From Haberlea rhodopensis (lineage: Eukaryota; Streptophyta; Magnoliopsida; Lamiales; Gesneriaceae), in the NCBI GenBank assembly GCA_907163345.1, contig CAJQUN010000014.1:434001-498000 (forward strand): DNA of 64,000 nt, read 5' to 3'. The notes below the pieces were generated by a model that made no database searches, was not told the origin of the DNA, and was given only the letters and a program-made list of their open reading frames with translations. Shown here piece by piece: positions 33,279 through 45,814 of the stretch. The position numbers and the translations under genes were made by a program. How positions within the stretch are numbered: the first letter of the stretch is position 1; each line of letters begins with the position of its first letter.

Positions 33279-36200
33279 ATGGCAACTACAAACGTTACTA
33301 GCACTTTATCACTGCGATCGGTCCTTGAGAAGGACAAACTAAATGGGACGAATTTCCTAGACTGGCATAGGAACTTGAGGATAGTCCTCAAACAAGAAAA
33401 GAAACAATATGTTCTAGAGGAACCCTTGCTCGCTGAGGAACCTCCCCTAACAGCTACAAGAGCTGAAAAGATGCTTACAAGAAGCATCAGAGTGACGCAC
33501 TTGATGTTGGGTGCCTCATGCTTGCCACTATGAACTCTGAGCTTCAGAAGCAACATGAGGAAATGGAGGCGTTCGATATGATCGAACACTTAAAGCAGTT
33601 GTACCAACAGCAAGCTAGACAAGAGAGGTATGACGTCTCTAAAGCGTTATTCCAGTGCAGGATGGTAGAAGGAAGCTTAGTTGGAACTCATGTGCTCAAG
33701 ATGATTGGGTACATTGAGAATCTGGATAAGCTAGGTTTTCCATTGGACCAAGAGTTGGCCACCGATGTAATCTTGCAATCGTTGCCGGAGAGCTTCAGTC
33801 AATTTGTAGTAAATTACAATATGACTGATATGGAAAAGACTCTGCCCCAGTTGCTTGGTATGTTGAGAACATATGAAGCAAATACTAAGAAGACTAAGGC
33901 CACAAATGTCCTTATTGTGAATAAGGGCAAAGGAAGGGCCAAAGCCAAAGGCAACAAGAAAGCAAAGAAGGTCTTTGCTAAATCTAAGCCAAAGTCTTCT
34001 GCACTGAAGCCAAAGGGAGGGATAGCAAAGGAAGGGAACTGTTTCCATTGCGGTGAGACCGGCCATTGGAAAAGGAACTGCAAAGTATATCTGGAGGATC
34101 TAAAGAAAGGAAGTGTGACTTCCGCTTCAGGTATTTTTGTTATAGAAGTCAATTTATCTACTTCTTCATCATGGGTATTAGATACTGGATGTGGATCTCA
34201 CATTTGTGTAAATGTGCAGGATCTCAAAAGGAGTAGGACATTGGCAAAAGGTGAAGTTGATCTCCGAGTTGGAAATGGAGCAAGAGTTGCTGCATTAGCT
34301 ATAGGAGATTATCATTTAGCTTTACCTTCTGGTTTATCGTTGATTTTAAAAGACTGTTATTTTGTGCCTTCAATTACTAAAAACATTATATCTATTTCTT
34401 GTTTAGACAAGTATGGTTTTTCATTTATAATAAAGGACAATTGTTGTTCTATTTATTTAAATGATATGTTTTATGCTGATGCACAAATGGTGAATGGTCT
34501 TTATGTATTAAATCTTGATATGCCTATCTATAACATAAATACTAAAAGGATTAAAAATAATGATTGTAATCCGACTTATCTCTGGCACTGTCGCTTGGGC
34601 CACATAAACGAGAACCGCATATCTAAACTTCATAAGGATGGAGTATTAGATTCATTTGATTTTGAATCATATGAAACATGCGAATCTTGTTTAATGGGCA
34701 AGATGACTAAAGCCCCTTTCAAGGGACATGTTGAAAGGGCAAATATTTTATTGGGACTAATACATAGTGATGTATGTGGACCAATAAGTACACAAGCTAG
34801 AGGTGGTTTTCAATACTTCGTTACATTTACTGATGACCTCAGTAGATATGGGTATGTGTACCTAATGAAACATAAACATGAAACCTTTGAAAAGTTCAAA
34901 GATTTCAAGAATGAAGTACAAAACCAACTTGGCAAAAGTATCAAAATCCTTCGATCAGATCGAGGAGGAGAATACTTAAGCCAAGAGTTTCATGACTATC
35001 TAAAGGAGTGTGGGATAGTCCCACAACTCACTCCTCCGTATACTCCACAATGGAATGGTGTATCCGAGAGGAGAAATCGAACCTTGTTAGACATGGTTAG
35101 ATCAATGATGAGTCATGCAGATTTGGGGTTGTGAGGCTTTCGTTAGACGTCACGCCACTAACAAACTTGGACCCAAATCTGATAAGTGTTTATTTGTGGG
35201 GTATCCTAAGGAAACGAAAGGATACAATTTCTATTATCCCACTGAGAACAAAATAGTTGTTGCTCGGACTGGTGTATTTCTTGAAAGGGAATTTATTTCT
35301 AGAAAAACCAGTGGGAGAAAAATAGAACTTAGTGAAGTTCAACCACAAGAAAACACTGAACCTGAGATTGAGATGGAAACAGAGCAGGCACCACAAGCTG
35401 TTGTGGAAGAAGTACCTGCTCAAGAGACACAAGCCCAGCGTAGGTCTGTAAGAGAACACCGGGAGCCACAGAGATATGGATTTCTTGTGTCTCAACAAGG
35501 TGACTTACTACTTATTGATGAGGATGAGCCGTCATCTTATCAACAAGCTATTATGGGCAATGATTCTGAGAAATGGCAAGAGGCCATGAAATCTGAAATG
35601 GAATCCATGTATGCAAACCAAGTATGGACTTTGGTTGATCCACCTGAAGGGGTACGACCCATAGGGTGCAAATGGATTTTCAAGAAAAAGACCGATATGG
35701 ATGGTAATGTACAAACCTATAAAGGTCGGCTGGTTGCAAAAGGATTCAAACAAATTCATGGTATTGACTATGATGAAACCTTTTCACCAGTGGCCATGGT
35801 TAAATCCATAAGGATCTTACTTGCAATAGCTGCATTTCATGATTATGAAATCTGGCAGATGGATGTCAAAACAGCTTTCCTTAATGGAAATCTGCTCGAG
35901 GATGTGTACATGACACAGCCCGAGGGTTTTGTCGATCCAAAGGATGCTGGAAAGATATGCAAGCTACAACGATCCATTTATGGATTGAAGCAAGCTTCTC
36001 GGGGTTGGAACCTTCGTTTTGATGATGCAATCAAAGAGTTTGGTTTTATCAAAAATGAAGATGAACCTTGTGTCTACAAGAAGGTCAGTGGGAGCGTAAT
36101 CATTTTCCTAGTGTTGTATGTAGACGACATACTTCTTATTGGAAATGATATCCCTGCCTTGCAATCTGTAAAGATTTGGCTAGGGAACTGCTTTTCGATG

Positions 36201-37071
36201 AAAGACTTAGGAGAAGCTACCTATGTGTTAGGAATCAAGATCTATAGAGATAGATCGAGAAGGCTTCTTGGTCTAAGTCAAAGTACATACATAGACAAGG
36301 TGCTTAAAAGGTTTAGCATGCAAGAATCCAAGAAAGGATTCGTGCCTATGACACATGGTATTTATCTCTCGAAGGAACAGTGTCCTTCAACACCAGATGA
36401 GAGACAACGCATGAGTAAGATTCCATACGCGTCAGCTATTGGATCTATCATGTATGCCATGATATGTACTCGTCCCGATGTATCGTATGCTTTGAGCATG
36501 ACGAGCAGATATCAAGTTGATCCAGGTGAAGGTCACTGGATTGCTGTCAAGAATATCCTGAAGTACTTGAGAAGGACTAAGGATACATTCTTGATTTATG
36601 GAGGTGAGGAAGAGCTCAATGTAATGGGTTACACTGATGCAAGCTTCCAAACCGACAAAGATGATTTTCGATCGCAATCTGGATATGTGTAATGCCTAAA
36701 TGGAGGTGCTGTGAGCTGGAAGAGTTCAAAGCAAGAAACTAGTAGCCGATTCTACAACGGAAGCTGAGTATATTGCTGCCTCGGATGCAGCAAAGGAAGC
36801 TTGTTTGGATGAGGAAGTTCATTTCTGAACTGGGAGTGGTGCCTAGCATTAAAGATCCGATAGAACTCTATTGTGACAACAATGGAGCGATCGCATTGGC
36901 TAAGGAACCAAGATCTCACCAAAGATCCAAGCACATACTTAGGCGTTTCCATTTCATTCGAGAAATCGTTGAAAGGGGAGATGTTAAAATATGCAAAGTA
37001 CCCACAGATGATAATGTATCTGACCCATTGACGAAGCCGCTGTCACAGCAGAAGCATGATCCGTCATACTA
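33279..37071 (+). pseudogene. Cop1 copia polyprotein gene (GAG-PR-INT-RT-RH), broken
   Basis: ATG at 33279. Gag has LRSVLEKDKLNGTNFLDW and one zinc knuckle, CFHCGETGHWKRNC. Next come protease (WVLDTGCGSHIC), integrase (HCRLGH...CESCLMGK zinc region; LIHSDVCGP, RSDRGGEY, GVSERRNRT), RT (QMDVKTAFLNG, LYVDDILLIG) and RNase H (YTDASFQTD, LYCDNNGAIALAKEPRSH). Five lesions: a 1-bp deletion in an A run near 33467, a 134-bp deletion at about 35118 (between short AGATCT/AGATTT-like repeats; Cop2 keeps the segment at 50712-50850), TAT to TAA at 36690-36692, and 1-bp T insertions near 36741 and 36801. No functional product is possible. Cop2 is intact at all five sites it covers; its copy ends before the first. 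Confidence 0.95.
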
Positions 37072-37108
37072 GATCTCTAGGCATTAGGTATATGTCTGAG
37101 TGGTCTTA

Positions 37109-37124
37109 GTGCAAGTGGGAGATT
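37109..37124 (+). promoter_or_regulatory. Cop1 polypurine tract
   Basis: GTGCAAGTGGGAGATTT-like purine-rich DNA directly before the 3' LTR. The Cop2 counterpart is at 48695-48710 on the minus strand. Confidence 0.75.
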
Positions 37125-38620
37125 TGTTGGGATATGCCCTAAGACAAGTCATTAGATGATTGTTTAAGACATACAATGTTTATGGATTTATGAATGGCAA
37201 TTCATTATTATATATTATTCTTTTAACTGTGCATTGTGAATTAATATATATGTTAATGTCCTTAGAATAATATTGTATTATTCTTAAAGATGTTCCTAGT
37301 CAAGTATTATCATGAATGGGATAATGATAATACGTAGAGACTAGTATATGTTGATCGATGAATTGTTCATTGATATGAGATATCAAATCAACATATGGGT
37401 ACATGTTAGAGAACGATGTACTGAACAGACCCACCATGAGAATGCAACATGGATAGTTATATGATCGTCATATGCAATTCTCATAGTGATAATAATGTAT
37501 GTAATCCTTACGACTTGTGATCATCAGAGATCCCAACATAAGGAGTTATGTATCTTGATATCGTCAAACGTTACCCGTAACAGGGTATACTATAAAGGCG
37601 ACTATTGGATACACTACGAATTATGTAGAGGGATGTTGACTGATCGAGATAGGATTTGTCCCTCCTATATAACAGGAGATGTGTTTGGCCCTTGATCAAG
37701 TGAGAACTAAAATGCATGGCCATGCTCGAATGAGTCGATATGAGATATCGAGCTTATTCGTTTATTCTAGTTCTACTTGGGGATCAAGAAATAGAGATTG
37801 AATATACGAGTATGACTATTCCATGACTCGTGTTCAATCTAAACACAAAGGACAAAGGGATTAAGTTACATGGTTAATATTATCACAAGTTCTAAAGGTT
37901 ATGTCGAGTCATTGACATTCTCGTAATTTGGGTAGCATCGATGTGTTGCTAGATACCGCTCGATGCTTGCAACATAAAATGAGATTTTATGTCACTGTCA
38001 ACATTACGAGATCCTATCGGGTCGCACAAAAGATTAAATCGAGAAGGGAAATTAAATTCATGGGATGAATTAAATAATTAAGAGGAGTCTTAATTAATAA
38101 TCATAAGGATTAATTAAATCATGGGCTTAAGCCCATGAAGCTTTAAGAAAGCCTTTAATTAATTATATTTAATATGATTGCAAGGTGATAAATTGTAAGA
38201 CAACTTTCATATCACACTAACCTAAATCAAGAAGGAAGCACACGGCCTCCACAACCAAAAAGGCTCTCGGTTTTCTCATCATAGCCGAGGAGATTTTTGA
38301 GTTTGGTGCGAGCCATTCGATTGAGAATCGAGTGTTCTTTCTTGTTCCGATTTAATAACTTGTCTAGCAACTTGTTATTAAATCATCCCTTCACTCGATT
38401 CGATCGTGTGGATACCGTTGAGGCAAAACCATTCGAGTTTTGCTATTGACTCGGAGAAGGCGTAAGACGTGGTGCAGCTCCGTGGATTCGGCTTCAAACG
38501 CGCTACAAGGGTAAGACACTTGTAATTCTCTAATCCGATATGAATCCCTATGTATAGATCACTGGTTTGTAATCCCAAAATTTTATTCCGCTGCGTTGTA
38601 TGCTCATGGGGTTACTTACA
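37125..38620 (+). mobile_element. Cop1 3' LTR (1496 bp)
   Basis: One difference seen against the 5' LTR. Followed by the agacg target duplication. Confidence 0.96.
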
Positions 38621-39122
38621 AGACGCCCATGTGGTAAGATGCCACACGATGATTATGATATGGTAAGATGCCATACAATGGGGTAAGATGCCCTAATATA
38701 TGAATAAGAGTCAGGGATAACAAAGGAAGTCGAAGGACGACCAATAACCTTTACTTAACTAGGATGTTATGCATTACTGTATGCTTTTGATATAATGTTA
38801 AGTAAATATGTATATGCTCACGATGTGTTATCCCTGTAGGTACACTTTTGGACCGAGGGCCTAGGGTCGGGTTGAGGAGGTGAGCTAAAGGAAGCAAGAT
38901 GAATGTAGGATGCAGGATTTTGATAGTCTCTACTCTAGGAGTAGTGTAAACCTATAACTTTAACATTCATTAATGGGAATGTAATTAAATAGCTTTTGGA
39001 AATTTTATTTTTGCCTGTAATCTCCTTAGCTCAAGCTACAACCGGAACCCTTAAGAGGTTATAAATGCATGTTCTGTCCAATTTATGTGTACTAAACGAT
39101 ATTAAGGTAGGAAGACCCTACA
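38621..39122 (+). mobile_element. TekA 5' LTR, remaining part
   Basis: It begins with the second agacg, continues the GGTAAGATGCC repeats, has acceptor-like TCCCTGTAG near 38838, and ends AGACCCTACA before the primer site. Confidence 0.93.
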
Positions 39123-39126
39123 TTAG

Positions 39127-39138
39127 TGGTATCAGAGC
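39127..39138 (+). promoter_or_regulatory. TekA primer-binding site (tRNA-iMet)
   Basis: TGGTATCAGAGC, four bases after the LTR. Confidence 0.93.
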
Positions 39139-39328
39139 AGTGGTTAGATAACCCGGGAATGAGTGAAGGGTAGCCTTAGCAATAAGTTAGCTAGGTGCTT
39201 ACTTTTAAACATGTTTTGCGCATAAGTTGCATATGAAGTATATGATGTTATGCTAACATGTTTTGTTTATCTAACGAAGTATTATACGAACTGCTTTTGG
39301 ATCTTGTTGTTAACCCTTGTGTTGCAGT

Positions 39329-42300
39329 ATGGCAGCAAATGTGGAGGTAGGTGACGCAGTGAGCGTCAATGCAAGTGTGGGGCGTACGAATCCCCTACCC
39401 CCGCCAGCTTTTGATGATGAACCGGCCGAACAACAGTTGTTGCCAGGGGAGCTAAGCTTAACTCAGTTTCTTGCTTACCGACCCCCAACCTTTGAAGGAA
39501 CCGAAACTGGGGAACGAGCTGAGGAATGGTTAGAAAGAATAGAGCAGATCTTTGTGGCAGCCCCATGTGCGAAGACTGCATGGATACGGTTAGCAGAGTT
39601 CCAATTGGCCAAGAAGGCGCTAATGTGGTGGAAGACCACCGTGGTAGAGCAAGAGGCTCAAGGTCATGAAGTTAACTGGAAAATGTTTCGAACTCGCTTT
39701 CTGAACCGTTATTTCTCGGCTGCAGCACGACAGGCTAAGGAAGATGAATTCACTCACCTCAAGCAAGGTAATATGTCAGTGTCAGATTATGCTCTTCAGT
39801 TTTGCTCCTTGCTCAGATATGTGCCTCACATTGCCACGAGCACGCAAGCAAAGATGAGGAATTTCATGAAAGGTTTGAGGCCGGAGCTGTACGATAGGGT
39901 GATCACTTATGGCCCTACTTGTTTTGACGATGCACTCTCACGGGCCGAGCTGGCCGAACTAGGAGTGGGTGCATACCCTGATGTTGTACCACCGTCGGCA
40001 CCCTCTCAGAAATCCACTCCGGATAATTTGAAGCCAAGGAGTGATCAGTTCAAGTCAAGGGGGAAGTCATCGGCGTCAAGGTTCAGTGGTAAGAGGTCTG
40101 ACAATAGATGGAAGGGGAACCGTAGGGGTGATACCCCATCTGGAAGGGGGCAGTCTCAGGGAGGCATATCCGGGAAGATCCAATGCACTCTTTGTGGGCA
40201 ACCACATCCGACGAAAGATTGTGTAGGGTGCTATGTTTGTGGCGACAAGGGCCACTTTGCTAGACAGTGTCCCAACAGGGGAAGTCAACAGGGTCCTGCG
40301 GGGAGGCTTGCGGATAGGACAGCACAACACAGACCCCCATTGTGCCGCGTCAGCATGGAGGTCAGCCCATGGGGCCACCTCAAGGACAAGTCTATGCACT
40401 GACAAGGGAGCAGGCTTCAGCGGCTCCGGAGGAGGTTATAGCGGGTACGTGTCTTTTATTTACGCACCCTGCTTTTATTTTGATCGACACAGGTGCGTCA
40501 CACTCTTTTGTGTCAACAAGTTTTGTGGAAAGACACCACATATGCACTTCTCCGTCGCCCACGCCTCTTGTAGTCTCGACCCCCGCTGGAAGAAGTATGA
40601 TTACTGATCGGATCGTCTACAATGGCCTCATTTATTTTGAGGATAAAGAACTAAGGTCAGATTCGATTGTTCTGGGAATGTCAGATTTTGACTGCATTCT
40701 GGGCATCGACGTTCTGAACAGGTATCAGGCAGTTGTGAACTGCAGGCAGAGGACAGTACGGTTCAAATCTGATATGAGAATTCCATGGACGTTCTATGGG
40801 GATGGTCGCTCAAAGATTCCATTGATATCTGCTGTCAAGATGGCACGGTTATTGGAACGAGGCCATACCGGATATCTCATATATGCCGTTGATGTTGCGG
40901 GAAAGAAAGAAGAAGTAAGAGTTGAGGATGTGCCCGTAGTGGCGGAGTTTCCTGATGTCTTTCCGGAGGAGATTCCCGGATTCCCACCGACGAGAGAGGT
41001 CGAGTTTGGGATTGAATTATTACCGGGGACGTCTGCCATTTCTCGTGCCCCTTATAAGGGAATTAAAGATTCAGTTGCAAGAGCTCCTTGATAAAGGCTA
41101 TATACGCCCTAGCGTATCGCCCTGGGGAGCACCAGTTTTATTTGTGAAGAAGAAAGATGGTTCGATGCGTTTGTGCATCGATTACAGACAACTGAACAAA
41201 GCTACAGTGAAGAATAAGTACCCACTCCCAAGGATCGATGATTTGTTCGATCAGTTGCAGGGTACGAGGCTCTACAGTAAGATCGATCTGAGGTCGGGGT
41301 ACCATCAGATTCGAGTAAGAGAAGAGGATGTTCAGAAGACAGCCTTCAGGACGAGGTATGGGCACTATGAATTCCTAGTCATGCCTTTTGGGGTGACAAA
41401 TGCCCCGGCTGTTTTCATGAGTTTGATGAACAAGGTGTTCCAGCCATTTTTGGACCAATTCGTCATAGTTTTCATTGACGATATACTCATCTACTCTCGG
41501 ACCGAAGAAGATCATGTACGGCACTTGAGGACAGTACTTCAGATCCTCAGGGATCATCAGTTGTATGCAAAGCTTAGCAAGTGCGAGTTCTGGTTGGACA
41601 GCGTGGTATTCCTAGGCCATGTCATATCTAGCCAAGGGATATCTGTGGATCCCAGGAAGATTGAAGCTGTGATGGAGTGGGCAGCACCCACTTCTGTACC
41701 CGAGATACGGAGTTTTCTTGGCTTAGCAGGTTATTACCGACGTTTTGTCGAGGGATTTTCTAAGATCGCTAAGCCATTGACACAGCTAACTCAGAAAGGA
41801 GTCCCATTCTTTTGGTCCGAAGCTTGTGAGGAAAGCTTCCAAGAATTGAAGCGTCGTTTGACGACAGCGCCAGTGTTGGTGATTCCGTCTGAGGATAAGA
41901 GGTTTGCCTTGTACACAGATGCATCATTGCAGGGTTTGGGCTATGTATTGATGCAAGACAGACAAGAGGTAGCCTATGCTTCGAGACAGTTGAAGCCTCA
42001 CGAGACCAGATACCCAGTTCATGATCTGGAACTGGCGGCTATCATTTTCGCCTTAAAGATTTGGCGTCATTATCTTTACGGTACTACGTTTACCATCTTT
42101 ACGGACCATAAGAGCCTAAAGTTTCTATTCACTCAGGCTGAACTGAACATGCGTCAAAGAAGATGGATGGATTTGCTCAAGGATTATGACTGTGAAATTG
42201 AGTACCATCCTGTTAAAGCAAATTTGATAGCAGACGCCTTAAGTCGGAAGGTGAAGAGTACTGCTGAGGATGTTATGTGTTTATCAGCTTTGATGACTTC

Positions 42301-43817
42301 CTATTGCCATCTGGGCTATGACTTCGATGTGGACACGTCGCCGGTGCTAGTGTCGACCTTATTGGCCAAGCCGGACGTATTTGAGGCTATCAGGAAAGCC
42401 CAGAGGTCGGATGATGAAGTGCAGAGATGGTCATCGATAGCACTTCGAGGTCAGCCAACAAAGTTTAGAGTGGCTGAAGATGATTCATTAAGACTGGGCA
42501 ACCGATGGGTAGTCCCAGATACACCAGAGTTACGTAAAGGAATTTTAGAACGGGCTCATAGTAGCCGATTCAGTATCCACCCCGGAGGAAGAAAGATGTA
42601 CAAGGACCTGAGTGGTCAATTCTGGTGGAGACGCATGAAGCGTGATGTGATCAGTTTTGTTAAGAGATGTTTAATCTGCCAACAAGTAAAGGCAGAAAGG
42701 CAGAGGCCTGGTGGCGAGCTGAAGAGCTTGGAGGTACCTAAGTGGAAGTGGGAGCATATATCTATGGACTTCGTGACCCACTTGCCAAGGTCGGCCTCTG
42801 GATTTGATGCGATCTGGGTGATCGTGGATAGGCTGACGAAGGTAGCTCATTTCATCCCTTACAGTATGACTTTCACGTATCTAAAGATGGCCCAAGTATA
42901 TGTACGGGATGTAGTGAGGTTGCATGGGATTCCAGTCTCGATCGTGTCTGATAGAGACCCAAGGTTTACTTCTCATTTCTGGGAAGGTCTCCAGACAGCT
43001 TTGGGCACCGAGGTGAGACTGAGTACAGCTTATCACCCTCAGACAGACGGCCAAACGGAGCGTACTATACAGACGCTCGAAGATATGCTGAGGGCATGTG
43101 TTTTGGAGTTTGATACTCCGTGGCAAGAATCTATACCACTGGTAGAGTTCTCATACAATAACAGCTATCAGGCGAGCATTCAAATGGCCCCTTTTGAAGC
43201 TCTGTACGGACGACGATGTAGGTCACCGCTGTATTGGGAGGACTTGACGAGTAAAGCGGTCGGAGGACTGGATATGATTAAGGACATGTAAGAAAAGATT
43301 AAGATGATACGCTTAAAGATGAAAGCGCCCAAGATAGGCAAGCAGCCTATGCAAATAAGCGGCGACGGCCGCTAGAATTTCAAGTAGGAGACAAGGTCTT
43401 CTTGAAATCTCACCCTTCAGGGGTGTTGTTCGATTTGGTATGCGGGGGAAGTTATCCCCGAGGTATGTTGGACCGTATGAGGTATTACAGCGTATCGGCA
43501 CTTTGGCTTACCGATTAGCTCTACCGCCGTCTTTATCTGGGATTCACGATGTTTTCCATGTTTCTATGCTAAGGAAGTATGAGCCAGACCCGTCTCATGT
43601 TTTACAGCCTACTGAAGTGCAGTTAGACTCAGATGTATCCTACGTTGAACGACCAGTCAGAATTCTGGATCGTGAGGATCGCAGACTACGAAGTAAAGTT
43701 ATACCGATGGTCAAAGTTCAGTGGGATCGTCGGGGTGTCGAGGAGGCTACGTGGGAGACGGAGCAGCATATGATGCAGCATTACGCGGGACTATTTTCTG
43801 GTATGATTTATGTTTAG
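39329..43817 (+). pseudogene. TekA gag-pol, broken
   Basis: ATG at 39329, two bases after an acceptor-like GTTGCAG. Gag has knuckles CTLCGQPHPTKDC and CYVCGDKGHFARQC. Protease has LIDTGASHSF, RT VFIDDILIYS, RNase H LYTDASLQGLGYV, and integrase the D,D,E motifs (MDF, SDRDPRF, DGQTERT). The C-terminal chromodomain-like block ends EEATWETEQHM. Lesions: a 1-bp frameshift near 40340 at the gag-protease border, a 20-bp deletion at about 41056 just before RT, GAA to TAA at 43289-43291, and 1-bp deletions near 43327 and 43406. Between lesions the frames are long and well conserved. Five lesions look like too many for an LTR divergence of about 0.7%. Confidence 0.94.
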
Positions 43818-43839
43818 TTTCCTTTGGGTAAGTGCATGC

Positions 43840-43875
43840 GATTTCGAGGACGAAATCTTGTAAGTAGGGGAGTAA
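43840..43875 (+). promoter_or_regulatory. TekA terminal hairpin and polypurine tract
   Basis: GATTTCGAGGACGAAATC (43840-43857), then AAGTAGGGGAGTAA, directly before the 3' LTR. Confidence 0.8.
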
Positions 43876-44554
43876 TGTGATGCCCCGAAATTAATTAATT
43901 GCAATCAAGGCATTAATTATGTTTATATGATGAATCATGTGTTGATGGATTTATGTGTTGGGTATTAAGATGTTAACATGATTTAATTGTGTTAATTATT
44001 AAATATGAGGAGGATGTGATTTTAGATGAAGTTTGGAGCATTTTTTGTAAAATGCTTTTAAAATATTATGTTGGAGCATTTTATACATCATGTTAAGTTT
44101 GGGGTACATTTTTAAATTAAGTTGAAGACAACCCCTTTTAATCTTTTACCCACCACTTTAACCCCTCTATACCTTTCACTTTATTAAAAATCCCCAAATC
44201 ACTTCCCAAACCCCAAACCCTCCCATTTTCGAGTTCCACCAAAAGAGAAGAAGAAAAGTTCCACAAAAACTTTGTTTGTGTGATCTTTGCTAGGATTTGG
44301 AGCCTACAAGAGGTATGGAACCATTCCTATAAGTTTTATGATGTTTGGTGTTGAAATGGGTTAAGTTTTTGATGTTTTATGTGGGTTTGTTTGCGTATGT
44401 GTTGTTTATGGTTGGGGTATGATTTTTGAAGTGTTTTATGTTGGTTTTAGTGGGTTATAATGTTATTGTTGTTGTTGGGAAGTTTGGTGTTGAAAGGGTT
44501 GAAGATGAGCTTGCAAATGCACATGGAAATGGTGAAATCGCGGCCACTGTAAGT

Positions 44555-44767
44555 GGCGATCGATCGCTACAAAAGCAGAGATCGATCGCCGAGAAGCAGT
44601 ACGCGAAGAAGAGCTTAGGCGATCGATCGCCTCAAATGGCGCGATCGATCGCCAACGTCCAGTAGCCAAATAAGCATCAGGCGATCGATCGCCTCATTTT
44701 GAGCGATCGATCGCCGCTAAGTGAAAAATCAGGCGATCGATCGCCTCATTTTGAGCGATCGATCGCC
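44555..44767. repeat. GATCGATCG palindrome cluster in TekA 3' LTR
   Basis: Eight cores, mostly GCGATCGATCGC. One has GAGATCGATCGC. Confidence 0.93.
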
Positions 44768-44860
44768 ACTGTTCAAAAGATGAAAAAATGTTGTTTTTTG
44801 TTGAATTTTTGGTATTGGGCTATTGTCTAGCTTCTAATATCAATTTGTATGGTTATGTAG

Positions 44861-44944
44861 AACCGTCCCAGGTACCCACGACTTCAAGGAGATAAAGTCT
44901 ACGATTTCTCCTCCTTTCGGAATTAAGGTACGTAAGAGACGTAC
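44861..44944 (+). other. TekA 3' LTR exon-like segment and palindrome
   Basis: A 67-nt segment, arms GTACGT 44928-44933 and ACGTAC 44939-44944, branch-point-like CTTCTAATAT at 44831-44840. Confidence 0.6.
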
Positions 44945-45814
44945 GAGCATCGGATGGTAAACCATACACTTACCTATTATGTTGATGTTTACGATGATGA
45001 TGTTTATGATGATGTTTTCAATGATGATGTTTATGATGAGGTTATGATGATGATGCTTATGACGATGTTATGATAATGATGCTTACGATGACGTTTACGA
45101 TGATGATGCTTATGATGATGTTTATGATGATGATGTTTATGATGACGTCTATGATGACGAAGTTTATGATAAGGTCATACGACGTGTATGATTGGGTAAG
45201 ACGCCCATGTGGTAAGATGCCACCCAAAGTATGTGAGTGGGTAAGATGCCCCGTGGTAAGATGCCACGCAATGTTTATGATATGGTAAGACGCCATACGA
45301 TTGGGTAAGACACCCATGTGGTAAGATGCCACACGATGATTATGATATGGTAAGATGCCATACAATGGGGTAAGATGCCCTAATATATGAATAAGAGTCA
45401 GGGATAACAAAGGAAGTCGAAGGACGACCAATAACCTTTACTTAACTAGGATGTTATGCATTACTGTATGCTTTTGATATAATGTGAAGTAAATATGTAT
45501 ATGCTCACGATGTGTTATCCCTGTAGGTACACTTTTGGACCGAGGGCCTAGGGTCGGGTTGAGGAGGTGAGCTAAAGGAAGCAAGATGAATGTAGGATGC
45601 AGGATTTTGATAGTCTCTACTCTAGGAGTAGTGTAAACATATAGCTTTAACATTCATTAATGGGAATGTAATTAAATAGCTTTTGGAAATTTTATTTTTG
45701 CCTGTAATCTCCTTAGCTCAAGCTACAACCGGAACCCTTAAGAGGTTATAAATGCATGTTCTGTCCAATTTATGTGTACTAAACGATATTAAGGTAGGAA
45801 GACCCTACACCAAG

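Larger units (their letters stand above)
21029..38620 (+). mobile_element. Cop1: Ty1/copia element with nested TekB
   Basis: It runs from TGTTGGGATATG to ...GTTACTTACA, flanked by agacg (21024-21028, 38621-38625). The two LTRs (21029-22524, 37125-38620) are both 1496 bp, and I found one difference between them (C/T near 21902 and 37998). The body has the PBS at 22526, a leader (22538-22747 plus 31782-33278), a broken polyprotein gene (33279-37071) and a PPT. The domain order GAG-PR-INT-RT-RH is that of copia; Angela/Tork is the likely clade. The ORF is dead in spite of the near-identical LTRs. Confidence 0.96.
19593..45809 (+). mobile_element. TekA: chromodomain gypsy element inserted in the LardE LTR
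   Basis: It runs from TGTGATGCCCCG to ...AGACCCTACA, flanked by ccaag (19588-19592, 45810-45814). The 5' LTR is 19593-21028 plus 38626-39122 (1933 bp), the PBS 39127-39138, the gag-pol pseudogene 39329-43817 and the 3' LTR 43876-45809 (1934 bp). LTR divergence by eye is about 14 differences (0.7%). The 5' LTR is split by Cop1. Confidence 0.95.
43876..45809 (+). mobile_element. TekA 3' LTR (1934 bp)
   Basis: Uninterrupted copy: donor-like AG|GTATGG (GT at 44313), GATCGATCG cluster 44555-44767, exon-like 44861-44927, GATGAT and GGTAAGATGCC repeats (44985-45385), acceptor-like TCCCTGTAG ending 45526. It is the empty-site reference for Cop1: the agacg region is present once near 45303, with one base changed (agaca). 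Confidence 0.95.
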
